From Frankia sp. QA3 (GTDB taxonomy: Bacteria; Actinomycetota; Actinomycetes; Frankiales; Frankiaceae), in the NCBI RefSeq assembly GCF_000262465.1, contig NZ_CM001489.1, positions 381,386-442,445 on the forward strand: a stretch of 61,060 nt of DNA, given 5' to 3'. The translations under genes were made by a program, and so were the position numbers. This document shows, in pieces, positions 10,779 through 20,614 of the stretch. The notes under the pieces were generated by a model. That model saw nothing but the letters and a program-made list of their open reading frames with translations. It was not told where the DNA came from and ran no database searches. The first letter of the stretch is position 1; the number at the start of each line of letters is the position of its first letter.

Positions 10779-12592
10779 ACGCCCCGCGTGCGCGCCGCCG
10801 CCCCCGGGGGCCGGCGGCGTTCCGACTCGCGGCGCTCGCGGCCGTCCTCGCCGTCGCCGTCGCGGCCTGCAGCGGCGGTTCCGGCGGTTCCGGCCGCCTC
10901 GCCGCCAGCCCCACCCTCACCCCGACGGCCACCGCCACGACCCCGCCGGCCGCCAAGCCCGGCGGCACCCTGCGCATCGTCACCCAGCGGATGCCCAGCG
11001 GGGACCCGGGCTGGGCCGACCAGCCCGGTGAGCAGGCCGTCGCCCGGCTCGTCACCCGCCAGCTCTACAGCTATCCCGCCGACGCCGATCTCGAGAGGTC
11101 GACGGTTCCGCGGCCCGACCTGGCCGCCGGGGCGCCGATCGTCACCGAGGACGGGCTGGTCTACACCGTCCGGCTGCGCTCGGCGGCCCGCTGGGACACC
11201 CCCAACCAGCGGCGGATCACGGCCAACGACGTCGCCCGCGGCATCAAGCGGCTGTGCGTGCCGCCGGACCCCTCGCCGCTGCGCGGCTACTTCGCCGCGA
11301 CGATCGTCGGCTTCCGCGAGTTCTGCACCGAGCTCGCGGCGACCCCGGTCGCGGACGCCGCCGCCTTCGTCGAGAGCAACACCATCGAGGGGGTGGAGAT
11401 CGTCGGCGATGACACCGTCGCGTTCCATCTGCTCGCCCCGGTGAACGACTTCGTCGACGTGCTGGCCCTGCCGGCGGCGTCGCCGGTGCCGCTGGAGGCG
11501 CTCGCCTACCCGCCCGACTCGCCGGAGTACCTGCACAACCTGGTCTCCGACGGGCCCTACCGGTTCACCGTCGCCCCGGACGGCGACGCCACGCCGGGCT
11601 ACCGGCTGGCCCGCAACCCGTCGTGGAGCGCCTCCTCGGACGGCATCCGGCGGGCGCTGCCCGACCACATCACGATCACCGACGGGCTGTCCCCGGAGAC
11701 GATGCAGCAGCAGCTCGAACGCGGCGACGCGGACATGTCGCTCGACGGCCAGCTGCCGGCCGGGCGGGCCGCGGAACTCGCGAAGGCCCAGGACCCGCGC
11801 CTCGTCGTCGATCCGGTGGGTTCCACCCTGGCGCTCACGGTCGGCCTCGACGGGCCGTCCGCGGCCGCCCTGCGCGAGCCGGTCATCCGCCAGGCGCTGC
11901 CCTACTGCATCGACCGGGTGAGCCTGGCCGCGGCGCTCGGCGGCCCCGAGTTCGCGGCCACCACGGGTGGGCTGCTGCAGGAACCGATGACCGGTTACAA
12001 CGACGCGGACCCGTTCCCGAGCCCCGCGGGCCTCGGTGACCCGGCCCGCTGCCGGGAGGCGCTCAGCCAGACCCCCGGCGGCCCCGTCACGGCGCTGTCG
12101 CTGCTCACCACGGACAGCGCCACCGACGCGGCGGTCGCCGAGGCGCTGCGGACGGCGTTCGCCCGGGCCGGCATCCGCCTCGACGTCCGGATCCGCACCG
12201 GTGCGCGTTTCGCCGCCGCGGCGATCCAGCCCGCCGGCCAGTTCTGGGACCTGGCGTTGTCCACGATCACCCCCGCCTGGTTCGGCGACGCCGGACGCAC
12301 GGTCTTCCAGCCGCTGCTGGACGAGCAGTGGCTCGGCCCGCGGCCCGCGGACGGCGGCTACCGCGATCCGGTCGTCGCCCGCCAGCTCGACGCCGCCCTG
12401 CGGGCCACCACGGAGACCACCGCGGCCGCCTCCTGGGGCGCGCTGGAGCAGACCGTCGTGGGCAGCGCCGCGGTGATTCCGCTGGCGGTCGTGCACCCCC
12501 CGGTGTTCCACAGCGCGGGCGTCACGACGTTCGCGATCGTCCCGTCGATTGGCACGGCCGATCCGACCGCTGTGTCGCTCGGATCCGGATGA
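10775..12592 (+). CDS. Family 5 peptide/solute-binding lipoprotein of an ABC importer
   Basis: 605-residue extracellular solute-binding protein of the OppA/DppA type. A basic N-terminus and hydrophobic stretch lead to a lipobox ending A-A-C at residue 32. A Thr/Pro linker and the typical PGGTLRIVTQ start of the mature domain follow, then ERSTVPRPDLAAG and DGLVYTVRLR. The only sensible start in frame is TTG 10775, overlapping the secG stop (aaTTGA), so translational coupling is likely. No permease or ATPase genes are adjacent, so this is an orphan binding component; ligand unknown. Confidence 0.85.
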   Translation: MNAPRARRRPRGPAAFRLAALAAVLAVAVAACSGGSGGSGRLAASPTLTPTATATTPPAAKPGGTLRIVTQRMPSGDPGWADQPGEQAVARLVTRQLYSYPADADLERSTVPRPDLAAGAPIVTEDGLVYTVRLRSAARWDTPNQRRITANDVARGIKRLCVPPDPSPLRGYFAATIVGFREFCTELAATPVADAAAFVESNTIEGVEIVGDDTVAFHLLAPVNDFVDVLALPAASPVPLEALAYPPDSPEYLHNLVSDGPYRFTVAPDGDATPGYRLARNPSWSASSDGIRRALPDHITITDGLSPETMQQQLERGDADMSLDGQLPAGRAAELAKAQDPRLVVDPVGSTLALTVGLDGPSAAALREPVIRQALPYCIDRVSLAAALGGPEFAATTGGLLQEPMTGYNDADPFPSPAGLGDPARCREALSQTPGGPVTALSLLTTDSATDAAVAEALRTAFARAGIRLDVRIRTGARFAAAAIQPAGQFWDLALSTITPAWFGDAGRTVFQPLLDEQWLGPRPADGGYRDPVVARQLDAALRATTETTAAASWGALEQTVVGSAAVIPLAVVHPPVFHSAGVTTFAIVPSIGTADPTAVSLGSG

Positions 12593-12738
12593 CGCCCGAC
12601 CCGTCCATGATCCTCCCGGCTGCGCATGGCCGGGTTGGGGTGGTCGGTGCATCCACGTTGGGCCATGGCGGCCTACACTCCCCCCAGGACGTACCCGGAG
12701 GGACAACCCGGGGGAGTGGCCGGGAACGTCACGCTTGC

Positions 12739-12777
12739 GGAACCGACTGTCGGTTCCCGCGGTGTTGCACACCGCGG
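12739..12777. promoter_or_regulatory. Two adjacent hairpins upstream of rbpA
   Basis: GGAACCGA-CTG-TCGGTTCC (12739-12757) abuts a perfect 9-bp stem with loop TGC (12757-12777). They may terminate the upstream lipoprotein transcript or form part of an rbpA leader. No T tract. Confidence 0.6.
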
Positions 12778-12837
12778 GGCCGCCGGCGCGGGGTCCGGGC
12801 TACCACCCATGGGACGAGACGAAGGAGCATGCGGGCC

Positions 12838-13173
12838 GTGGCAGGTGGCAACGCCATCCGGGGGAGCCGGGTCGGGGCTGGACCGATGGGAGAGGCGGAG
12901 CGGGGCGAGACCGCGCCCCGCCAGCGCATCTCCTTCTGGTGCGCCAACGCGCACGAGACGAGACCGTCGTTCGCCGCGGACGCGGCCATCCCCGACACGT
13001 GGGACTGTCCGAGTTGTGGCTTTCCGGCGGGGCGGGACCGGGACAACACCCCGGCCCCACCGCGGACCGAGCCGTACAAGACCCATCTCGCCTACGTCCG
13101 GGAGCGGCGTAACGAGAAGGACGGCGAGGCGATCCTCGCGGAAGCGCTCGCGAAGCTGCGGGGCGCCCCCTAG
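12838..13173 (+). CDS. rbpA: RNA polymerase-binding protein RbpA
   Basis: 111-residue RbpA, the actinobacterial protein that binds the principal sigma factors and RNA polymerase and stabilises open complexes. It has the N-terminal tail GNAIRGSRVGAGPMGEAERG, a zinc-ribbon-like core (CxxxxH around HETRPSF and CPSCGF) and the C-terminal sigma-interaction region PYKTHLAYVRERR ... AEALAKLRG. GTG 12838 is preferred over ATG 12829: GAAGGAG at 12821-12827 is 10 nt from the GTG but only 1 nt from the ATG, and the shorter form matches the family N-terminus. Confidence 0.96.
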   Translation: MAGGNAIRGSRVGAGPMGEAERGETAPRQRISFWCANAHETRPSFAADAAIPDTWDCPSCGFPAGRDRDNTPAPPRTEPYKTHLAYVRERRNEKDGEAILAEALAKLRGAP

Positions 13174-13327
13174 GCTGGATCGGGGCCTGGCGCGCCCGCC
13201 CGGTCCCCGGCCCGCGCCGCGCGCGACCGCCCGGGGCTGGGCAGGCGGGCCGCGGCCGGTGCCCGTCGCGGGTGCGCGGGCCGCGCCCGGCCGGCCCGGC
13301 CGGGCCCACCGCCGAGGATGATGCGCC

Positions 13328-14995
13328 GTGACAGTGGATGACGTCGGCGCCGGTCGGCTCGTCGCGGGGCGCTACCGGCTGGCCGAGTGGCTGGGCGCCG
13401 GGGGGATGGGCACCGTCTGGCGGGCGCACGACGAGGTGCTGCGAGTCGACGTCGCGGTCAAGGAGATCCGGTTCCCGGCCGACCTCGACGACGCCGAGCG
13501 GGCCGGCCAGGTCGACACGGCGATGCGGGAGGCCCGCAACGCCGCCCGGCTGCGGGGCAACCCGCACGTCGTGACCGTCCACGACGCCGTCGAGCAGGAC
13601 GGCCTGCCGTGGATCGTGATGGACTACGTGCCCGCCGCCACCCTCGCCGCCACCATCGAGCGGCAGGGCCCGCTGCCGGTGGAGCGCGCGGCCCGGGTGG
13701 GCCTCGCCGTCCTCGACGCTCTCGTCGCCGGCAAGCGGCTCGGCGTGCTGCACCGCGACGTCAAGCCGTCCAACATCCTGCTGGCGCACGACGGCCGGGT
13801 GCTGCTCACCGACTTCGGCATCGCCACCCATGTCTCCGACCCGACGCTGACCGGCGGTCTCGGCAGCGGCGGGACCCCCGCCTACATGGCCCCCGAGCGG
13901 CTGCTCGGCGGCGCGGCGACCCTGGCCGGCGACCTGTTCGCACTCGGCGCCACCCTGTACCTCGCCGTCGAGGGCGTCTCCCCGTTCCAACGGGAGAGCC
14001 TGCCGCTGACGGTCGGCGCGGTGGTGCACGCCGAACCGCCGCCGTTCACCCGCGCCGGCCCGCTGGCCCCGGCGATCGTCGGCCTGCTGGCCAAGAGCCC
14101 GGCCAGCCGGCTGCGCCCGGACGGCGCGCACGCGCTGCTCACCTGGGCGTTGTCGCCCCCCGCCGCCGTCGCCCCCGCGTCGGCGCACCCGTCGGCGCAC
14201 CCGTCGGCGCACCCGTCGGCTGGTACACGCGGCCGGCGGGCGGGTGGTCCGTCCGGAGGGGGCGGGTCCGCGGCGCCGGTGTCGCTGATGGCCCTGCCGC
14301 CGCAGGGTTCCCCGGCGGGCCCGCCGCCGACGGTGCGGCCGTCGACCGGGGCCCCGGCGCAGCGCGGGCGATCAACCGTCGAGGCGTCCGGCCGCGGGCC
14401 GTCGGCGTCGGCCGAGGTGGCGTCGGCGCGGCGGCCCCCGGTCGGTGGGGCGCCGGCGTGGACAGGGCCGAGTCGGGTGGGGCGGGCCCGGCGGCCGGCT
14501 GGCCTCGCGCTCGCCGCGCTGGCGCTGGTCGCGGCCGTGGCGGGCGGGATCCTTCTGCTCACCAGTGGTGGCGGTGTCGGCGGCGACACCCGCCCGTCGC
14601 GGTCGGCCGCGCCCGCCGCGGCCGACGGGGACGACTCGGCGCGGCCGGGGACCGGTGACGACCTGCCCGCCGGCATGGTCGGGCGCTGGCGGGGCACGGT
14701 CGCGCAGGGCGAAGCCTCGTATCCGGCCGAGCTGAGGCTGCGCGCCGGCCGGGTGGGCGAGACCGTCGGCAGCAACTGGAACACGCGTGACGGCTGCGGG
14801 GCCGACCTGGAACTGCTCGCCGTCGACGGCACCAAAGCCCGGTTCGCCGAACGGCTCGTCGCGGGCGGCCTGGTGTGTAGCGCGAACGCCATCGACGTCC
14901 TCGTGCTGCGCAACGACGGCACCCTCGACTACGACTACCCGGCGTCCCTGTTCACCTCCGGCGGGCATGCGGTGCTGCGCCGCGTGCCCGGGTGA
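13328..14995 (+). CDS. Receptor-type Ser/Thr protein kinase
   Basis: 555-residue eukaryotic-type (PknB-like) kinase. The kinase domain runs from about 15 to 275: glycine loop LGAGGMGTV, catalytic lysine K45 in VAVKEI, HRDVKPSNILL, DFGIA and the APE motif (MAPERLLGG). A Pro/Ala/Ser linker with 12-bp repeats (SAHP units) follows, then a single membrane segment (about 391-413, ALALVAAVAGGILLL) and an external domain of about 130 residues with two cysteines. It has no PASTA repeats, so its ligand is unknown. GTG start. Its neighbours (rbpA, a small membrane protein) give no clear functional link. Confidence 0.92.
   Translation: MTVDDVGAGRLVAGRYRLAEWLGAGGMGTVWRAHDEVLRVDVAVKEIRFPADLDDAERAGQVDTAMREARNAARLRGNPHVVTVHDAVEQDGLPWIVMDYVPAATLAATIERQGPLPVERAARVGLAVLDALVAGKRLGVLHRDVKPSNILLAHDGRVLLTDFGIATHVSDPTLTGGLGSGGTPAYMAPERLLGGAATLAGDLFALGATLYLAVEGVSPFQRESLPLTVGAVVHAEPPPFTRAGPLAPAIVGLLAKSPASRLRPDGAHALLTWALSPPAAVAPASAHPSAHPSAHPSAGTRGRRAGGPSGGGGSAAPVSLMALPPQGSPAGPPPTVRPSTGAPAQRGRSTVEASGRGPSASAEVASARRPPVGGAPAWTGPSRVGRARRPAGLALAALALVAAVAGGILLLTSGGGVGGDTRPSRSAAPAAADGDDSARPGTGDDLPAGMVGRWRGTVAQGEASYPAELRLRAGRVGETVGSNWNTRDGCGADLELLAVDGTKARFAERLVAGGLVCSANAIDVLVLRNDGTLDYDYPASLFTSGGHAVLRRVPG
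14179..14214 (+). repeat. 12-bp tandem repeat in kinase linker
   Basis: Three perfect units of GTCGGCGCACCC (14179-14190, 14191-14202, 14203-14214) plus a half unit, encoding repeated SAHP in the juxtamembrane linker. Confidence 0.95.
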
Positions 14996-15189
14996 GGCCG
15001 CTCCCGGCGCGATCACCACGAGCACCCACGGGGGCCGTGGCGGGAATCGGGATTCCACCCCCGGCGGGTGACCGTCGGCGACGTCGGGGCGGCCGTGGGC
15101 GGGTATGACCCGGGTCTCGGCCCGCAGGCCGCGCGGACCGGTGACGGTGCCGCAGGGCCGGGGCGACGGTGCGAACTGGAGGTACCGCG

Positions 15190-15579
15190 GTGGATCCCGA
15201 CTTCCCGCTGCTGAGCGTGTTTCTCTACATGGTCTGGTTCTTCGCCCTCGTCCTGTGGCTGTTCCTGCTGTTCGCGGTGATCACCGACGTGTTCCGCAGT
15301 CCGGACCTGTCCGGCTGGGCGAAGGCGGCCTGGACCGCGGCGATCGTCGTGCTGCCCTGGCTCGGCGTGATCGCCTACCTGATCGTCCGCGGGGGCAGCA
15401 TGCACGAGCGCAGCCGTGCCGCCGCGGATCGTGACGAGCGGGCGTGGCGTGAGTACCTCCAGCGGGCCGCCGCCCCGGCGAGCAGCGCCGACGAGCTCGG
15501 CAAGCTCGCGGACCTGCGCGATCAGGGCGTCATCAGCGACGCCGAGTTCGAACGCGGCAAGACCCGGATCCTCGCCTGA
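15190..15579 (+). CDS. Small membrane protein with PLDc_N and SHOCT domains
   Basis: 129 residues. Two hydrophobic segments (about 8-34 and 45-66) match the PLDc_N (phospholipase D N-terminal-like) membrane domain, with RSPDLSGWAKAAW between them. A charged stretch and a C-terminal SHOCT motif (about 99-129, LGKLADLRDQGVISDAEFERGKTRIL) follow. GTG 15190 has GGAGG 8 nt upstream. Such proteins are common in actinobacteria with no established function, and no phospholipase catalytic domain is present. Confidence 0.85.
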   Translation: MDPDFPLLSVFLYMVWFFALVLWLFLLFAVITDVFRSPDLSGWAKAAWTAAIVVLPWLGVIAYLIVRGGSMHERSRAAADRDERAWREYLQRAAAPASSADELGKLADLRDQGVISDAEFERGKTRILA

Positions 15580-15599
15580 GCGGCGCGCCTAGGACCACC

Positions 15600-15760
15600 C
15601 GGCCGCCGGCGGATCCGCGCGAAACCGCGGATCCGCCTGCCGGACCGAGGATCCGCCTGCCTGGACGACGAGGGTGACTCGGGCAGTTCGGGTCGGGGTC
15701 CGGTCCGGTTCGGTTCGGGTCGGGTCGGGGGTCCGGGTCGGGGGTCCGGGTCGGGGGTCT
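15600..15760. repeat. Repeat-rich convergent spacer
   Basis: Spacer between two convergent genes. It contains two copies of palindromic GCGGATCCGC, a 20-bp near-perfect direct repeat (15629-15648 and 15649-15668), and a G-rich tail with three 14-bp units of GTCCGGGTCGGGGG type running into the pgl stop. It may serve as a two-way terminator. Confidence 0.7.
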
Positions 15761-16557
15761 CAGCCGCGGGCCGGTAGCCGGGAGGCGGCCGCCCGGTCGA
15801 CCAGCCAGAGGGTGCGCTCGCGGCCGACGGCACCGGTTGCCGGGACCTCGATCGGCCCGACCCCGGAGAACGACGCGGCCACCGCCTCGGCCTTCTCCTC
15901 ACCCGCGACGATCACCCACACCTCGCGGGCGGACTGGATCGTCGGCAGCGTCAGGGAGATGCGCTCCGGCGGCGGCTTCGGGCAGTCGTGCACGGCCACC
16001 ACCGGCTCCGTCGCCACGACCGCCGGCGAGTGCGGGAACAGCGACGCGACGTGCCCCTCCGGGCCGAGACCGAGCAGCACCACGTCGAACACGCCGACCG
16101 CCGCGCCCGGCGCGGCGCGGCTGGCGAGCAGGGCCGCGTACTCCGCCGCGGCGGACTCCGGGTCGGCGTAGCCGGACGCCGCAGCGGTGCCCTCGACGTC
16201 CCCGCCGGCCGTCTGGGCCGCGCGGTGGCCCATCGGGAACACCCGCTTCGGGTCCACCGGGACGTGGTCGAGCAGCGCCTCGCGTGCCTGCCGGTCGTTG
16301 CGGTCGGGCGAGTCCGCGGGGACGAACCGTTCGTCGCCCCACCAGACGTCGACCTTGGACCAGTCGACCGCGTCGACCGCGGGGCTCGCCCGGACCGCGC
16401 GCAGCAGCGCGATGCCGATGCCGCCGCCGGTGAGGACGACCGACGCCTCGCCGCGGGCCGCCTGCCCGTCGATCAGACGGGTGATCAGCCGGGCGGCGGC
16501 GGCGCGGGCGAGCACGCCGGCGTCACGGTGCGGGACGAGCTGCGGCTCGGCTGTCAT
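15760..16557 (-). CDS. pgl: 6-phosphogluconolactonase
   Basis: 265-residue DevB-type 6-phosphogluconolactonase, hydrolysing 6-phosphogluconolactone in the oxidative pentose phosphate pathway. Family features are VVLTGGGIG, WWGDERFVPADSPDRN and LLGLGPEGHVASLFP. The ATG start overlaps the opcA stop by ATGA, so it is translationally coupled as the last gene of tal-zwf-opcA-pgl. Confidence 0.95.
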   Translation of the reverse strand: MTAEPQLVPHRDAGVLARAAAARLITRLIDGQAARGEASVVLTGGGIGIALLRAVRASPAVDAVDWSKVDVWWGDERFVPADSPDRNDRQAREALLDHVPVDPKRVFPMGHRAAQTAGGDVEGTAAASGYADPESAAAEYAALLASRAAPGAAVGVFDVVLLGLGPEGHVASLFPHSPAVVATEPVVAVHDCPKPPPERISLTLPTIQSAREVWVIVAGEEKAEAVAASFSGVGPIEVPATGAVGRERTLWLVDRAAASRLPARG

Positions 16558-17702
16558 GCGCCGCCGGCCTTCGACGTGTCCGTCGCGGCGGACCCGGGTC
16601 CGGTCGGAGCGGCTGCCGGCCGATCCGACCGGGCGGTGGAACCCGACAGGCCGACGGGCGGGGTGCTCCCGGCGGAGGACGTCGCCCCGGCCTGGGGGGC
16701 ACTGCCCGACGGCGGGACCGTGCTGGCGACCGTCACGGACTTGTCCATCGGGTCGCGCCAGATGTGCTCGCGGTGCGGCGAGCGGGCGCCGAGATGCGGC
16801 AGGCCGCTCCAGGTGCCCAGCGCCTCCCCGAAGACCTCGTCGTCGTCGAGCCGGCGCAACTCCTCGGCGAGCAGTTCGCCGACGCCGCGGCTCGGCAGCG
16901 GGAGGACCCGGTCCGGGTAGCCGGAGCGGGAGATCTTCGCCGTGCGGGAGTCGGTCCGGGCGATCGCGAGCTCGGACCCGCCGAGGGAGACGGTCACCTT
17001 CGTGATGTCGGGGCGGGTCCCGATCTCCTCGACGGTGACCGGGATGTCGAGCTTGTTCTGCAGCCAGCCGGCGAACAGCTGGGCGCTCGGATTGGCGCGC
17101 CCGGTTGTGATCACTGCCGAGTCGGGCTGGTCGCTGACGGTGTCGAACGCCGCGGCGAGCAGGGTCCGCCAGGGCGTCAGTCGGGTCCACGACAGGTCCG
17201 TGTCGCCGGGGGCGAAGTCCGCCGCCCGCTGGAACAGCGCGGACAGCGGGTCGGGGGTGGCGGTGACGTCGGTGACCCGCCGGTCGGCGAAGACGCCGAG
17301 CGGATCATAGGCGATCCGGGTCGGCGGCTCATCGTGCCACCAGGTGACCACCGGGGCGTCCGGGGCGAGCAGCGGCAGCACGACCGACTCGGCGTGCAGC
17401 GCCAGGCGCCCGGACATCCGCATGACGACCGCCTCACCCGGGCCGAGCCGGCCGCCGATCGAGACCTCGGCGTCCAGCCGCGGGTGCGGCGACTCGATCT
17501 GCCGGCGCACGACGATGAGCAGCCGGCACGGGTGGGCGGAGGCGGCGAGCGTCGCCGCGCCCTCCGCCTCGCTGACGTGCTTCTCGTCGACGACGACGAC
17601 GAGGGTGAGCGCCAGGCCGAAGGCCAGCGCCCCGGCCGCCCGCCGCTCGGCGGAGAGGGCCTTGACCACCTCAGAACCGGTGGTGTCCCAGAGTGTGGTC
17701 AC
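16554..17702 (-). CDS. opcA: Glucose-6-phosphate dehydrogenase assembly protein OpcA
   Basis: 382-residue OpcA, needed for full activity or assembly of glucose-6-phosphate dehydrogenase in actinobacteria and cyanobacteria. Seen: N-terminal LWDTTGSEVVKAL, PVVTWWHDEPP, DLSWTRLTPWR in the core, and a Ser/Ala/Pro-rich tail after about residue 335. The GTG start has AGGAG upstream. It lies between zwf and pgl, as expected. Confidence 0.95.
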   Translation of the reverse strand: MTTLWDTTGSEVVKALSAERRAAGALAFGLALTLVVVVDEKHVSEAEGAATLAASAHPCRLLIVVRRQIESPHPRLDAEVSIGGRLGPGEAVVMRMSGRLALHAESVVLPLLAPDAPVVTWWHDEPPTRIAYDPLGVFADRRVTDVTATPDPLSALFQRAADFAPGDTDLSWTRLTPWRTLLAAAFDTVSDQPDSAVITTGRANPSAQLFAGWLQNKLDIPVTVEEIGTRPDITKVTVSLGGSELAIARTDSRTAKISRSGYPDRVLPLPSRGVGELLAEELRRLDDDEVFGEALGTWSGLPHLGARSPHREHIWRDPMDKSVTVASTVPPSGSAPQAGATSSAGSTPPVGLSGSTARSDRPAAAPTGPGSAATDTSKAGGA

Positions 17703-17811
17703 GAGGGGCTCCTATCCGTCCGCGGGAGTGGGCCGGCTGCGGGCGTCGAGCCTCGGCCGACGGGAGGGTTCACGCCGTGGTACCCGGCTGGGTGCCGGCG
17801 GGCGGGCGCGC

Positions 17812-19344
17812 TCATGGCCGCCGCCACCGGCGGCCGTCCGCGGCGAGCATCTCGTCGGCCGCCGCCGGGCCCCAGCTACCGGCCCGGTAGCGGTGCGGGG
17901 TCGTGTTCGCCCAGTACTCCTCCAGCGGGTCGACGATGCGCCAGGACTCCTCGACCTCGGCGTTGTTCGGGAACAGCGTCGCGTCGCCGAGCAGCACGTC
18001 GAGGATGAGCCGCTCGTAGGCCTCGGGGAGCGCCTCGGTGAACGCCTCGCCGAACAGGAAGTCCATCGCGACGTCGCGGACCTCCATCGCCGAGCCCGGC
18101 ACCTTCGAGCCGAACTTCATGGTGACGCCCTCGTCGGGCTGCACCCGGATGACGAGCTGGTTGTTGCCGAGCTCGGCGGTGTCGGTCTGGTCGAAGGGCA
18201 GGTGCGGCGCCTTCTTGAACACGATCGCGATCTCGGTGACCCGCCGTGGCAACCGCTTGCCGGTCCGCAGGTAGAACGGCACCCCGGCCCAGCGGCGGGT
18301 CTCGATGCCCAGGCGCACCGCGGCGAACGTCTCCGTCCGGGAATCCGGCGGGATGTCCTTCTCGTCGAGATAGCCGGGAACCCTTTCCCCGGCGAGCCAA
18401 CCCTGCTCGTACTGGCCGCGCACGGCGTAGCGGGCGAGGTCGGTGGGCAGCGAGACCGCACGCAGCACCTTGAGCTTCTCGGTGCGGATCGTCTCCGCGC
18501 CGAAGCTGACCGGCTCCTCCATCGCGGTGAGGGCGAGCAGCTGGAGCAGGTGGTTCTGGAGCACGTCGCGGGCGGCGCCGGTCTCGTCGTAGAAGCCGGC
18601 GCGGGTGCCGATGCCGACGTCCTCGGCCATGGTGATCTGCACCGAGTCGACGAACTGCGAGTTCCAGATCGGCTCGAACAGGTTGTTCGCGAACCGCAGC
18701 GCGAACAGGTTCTGAACCGTCTCCTTACCCAGGTAATGGTCGATCCGGTAGACCCCGGACGGCGTGAACACGTCGTCGACGAGGGCGTTGAGCTCGCGGG
18801 CCGAGACGAGATCGTGCCCGAACGGCTTCTCGATGACGACGCGGCGCCAGCCGCCCGCCTCCTGCGCGGAGGCCAGGTTCGTGCGCTGCATCTGCTTGAG
18901 CACTACCGGGAACGCCGAGGGCGGGATGGACAGGTAGAACGCGGCGTTGCCCCCGATGCCGTGCGTGCGCTCCAGGTCCTCCAGCGTCGAGGCGAGCCGG
19001 TCGAAGGCGGCGTCGTCGTCGAAGGAGCCCTGCAGGAAGCGGATGGAGCCGGCCAGCCGGTCCCACACCTCCTCCCGGAACGGGGTGCGCGCTCCCTTCT
19101 CGGCGGACTCCCGGGCGAACTCGACGAATTCCGCGTCCGACCAGTCCCTGCGCGCGAAGCCGAGCAGCACGAAACCGGGCGGCAGCAACCCGCGGTCGAA
19201 CAGGTCATAGACGGCGGGAATCAGCTTCTTGCGGGCCAGGTCGCCGGTCGCGCCGAACACCACGAGGGCGCTCGCGTCCGGCAGCCGGGGCAGTCTGCGG
19301 TCACGTGGATCCCGCAGCGGGTTGGATCTCACCGTGGGCGCCAC
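17812..19344 (-). CDS. zwf: Glucose-6-phosphate 1-dehydrogenase
   Basis: 510-residue NADP-dependent enzyme opening the oxidative pentose phosphate pathway. NADP-binding motif GATGDLARKKL is near residue 32, substrate-binding RIDHYLGKE near 195-205, and the C-terminal FPNNAEVEESWRIVDPL is intact. The GTG start is preceded by GAAGGGGG. Downstream opcA encodes its assembly factor; upstream tal shares the likely operon. Confidence 0.97.
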   Translation of the reverse strand: MAPTVRSNPLRDPRDRRLPRLPDASALVVFGATGDLARKKLIPAVYDLFDRGLLPPGFVLLGFARRDWSDAEFVEFARESAEKGARTPFREEVWDRLAGSIRFLQGSFDDDAAFDRLASTLEDLERTHGIGGNAAFYLSIPPSAFPVVLKQMQRTNLASAQEAGGWRRVVIEKPFGHDLVSARELNALVDDVFTPSGVYRIDHYLGKETVQNLFALRFANNLFEPIWNSQFVDSVQITMAEDVGIGTRAGFYDETGAARDVLQNHLLQLLALTAMEEPVSFGAETIRTEKLKVLRAVSLPTDLARYAVRGQYEQGWLAGERVPGYLDEKDIPPDSRTETFAAVRLGIETRRWAGVPFYLRTGKRLPRRVTEIAIVFKKAPHLPFDQTDTAELGNNQLVIRVQPDEGVTMKFGSKVPGSAMEVRDVAMDFLFGEAFTEALPEAYERLILDVLLGDATLFPNNAEVEESWRIVDPLEEYWANTTPHRYRAGSWGPAAADEMLAADGRRWRRP

Positions 19345-19498
19345 CCGTTCCCCCTTCGTTCTCGCTTCGGTCTACCCGAGGTTGTTTCACCTGGGACCGC
19401 CGCCTGTCCATGACGGACGTTGAGACGATCACCACGGCTCCGGTCCGGCCCGGTCGCCCGGCCGATCGGGGTCATGCTCACGACGCGGCGCGTCCCGG

Positions 19499-20614
19499 CT
19501 AGCTGCTCGAACCGGACCTGCCGAGCTGCTGCGCGATGGTGCCGAGCAGTTGGTTCCACGACTCCTCGAACTTCTGCACGCCCTGGGCCTCCAGGGTCTC
19601 GATCACGTCGTCCAGGTCCACGCCGACCGAGGCCAGTGCGGCGAACACCTGGCGGGCGTCGTCGTAGTACGGGTGGATGGTGTCCCCGCGGACCTGGCCG
19701 TGGTCGGCGAACGCCTGCAGGGTCGCCTCGGGCATGGTGTTGACGGTGCCGGGCGCGACCAGCTCGGAGACGTAGATCGTGTCCGGCAGGGACGGGTCCT
19801 TCGTCGAGGTCGACGCCCACAGGGGCCGCTGCGGCTTCGCGCCCTTCGCGGCCAGCGCCTTCCACCGGGGGGTGGCGAACGCCTTCTCGTAACGCTCGTA
19901 GGCCAACCGGGCATTGGCGATGGCGGTCTTGGCGTGCAGCGCCTTCGCCTCCGGCGTGCCGATCTTGTCCAGTCGCGCGTCGACCTCGGAGTCGACCCGG
20001 CTGACGAAGAACGACGCCACCGAGGTCAGGTCGCTGACGTCCCGGCCGGCGTCGATCGCCTTCTCGACCCCCGCCATGAACGCGTCGATGACGGCGTCGT
20101 AGCGGTCCAGGCCGAAGATCAGCGTGACGTTCACGCTGATGCCCTGGGCCAGGGTCTGCGTGATAGCGGGCAGTCCACCGAGGGTGGCCGGGATCTTGAT
20201 GAACAGGTTGGGCCGGTCCACCAGCCACCACAGCGCGCGAGCCTCGGCGACGGTGCGCTCGGTCTCGTGGGCCAGGCGGGGGTCGACCTCCAGGGACACC
20301 CGCCCGTCGATCCCGCCGGAGGCGTCGTAGACACCGCGCAGCACGTCGCAGGCGTCGCGGACGTCGGCGGCGGTGATCGCGCGTACCGCCTCGCCGACGT
20401 CGACGCCGCGGACCTTCAGGTCATGCAGCTGCTCGTTGTACAGATCGCTGGACGCGATCGCCTTCTGGAAGATCGTCGGGTTGCTGGTGACGCCGACGAC
20501 GCTGCGGTTCGCGACCAGATCGGCGAGGTTGCCGGTGCGCAGCCGGTCCCGGCTGATGTCGTCCAGCCAGACCGCCACTCCGGCGGCTGAGAGCTCGGAC
20601 AGGGAGTTGCTCAT
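19499..20614 (-). CDS. tal: Transaldolase
   Basis: 371-residue actinobacterial-type transaldolase. The Schiff-base lysine is in [21 protein letters not shown] is the substrate-binding N-terminal motif. ATG 20614 follows AGAGGAACC on the minus strand; an in-frame start 48 bases further out has no ribosome-binding site and is rejected. It is the first gene of tal-zwf-opcA-pgl. In many actinomycetes tkt lies immediately upstream, but here the next gene is divergent ctaB. Confidence 0.97.
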   Translation of the reverse strand: MSNSLSELSAAGVAVWLDDISRDRLRTGNLADLVANRSVVGVTSNPTIFQKAIASSDLYNEQLHDLKVRGVDVGEAVRAITAADVRDACDVLRGVYDASGGIDGRVSLEVDPRLAHETERTVAEARALWWLVDRPNLFIKIPATLGGLPAITQTLAQGISVNVTLIFGLDRYDAVIDAFMAGVEKAIDAGRDVSDLTSVASFFVSRVDSEVDARLDKIGTPEAKALHAKTAIANARLAYERYEKAFATPRWKALAAKGAKPQRPLWASTSTKDPSLPDTIYVSELVAPGTVNTMPEATLQAFADHGQVRGDTIHPYYDDARQVFAALASVGVDLDDVIETLEAQGVQKFEESWNQLLGTIAQQLGRSGSSS

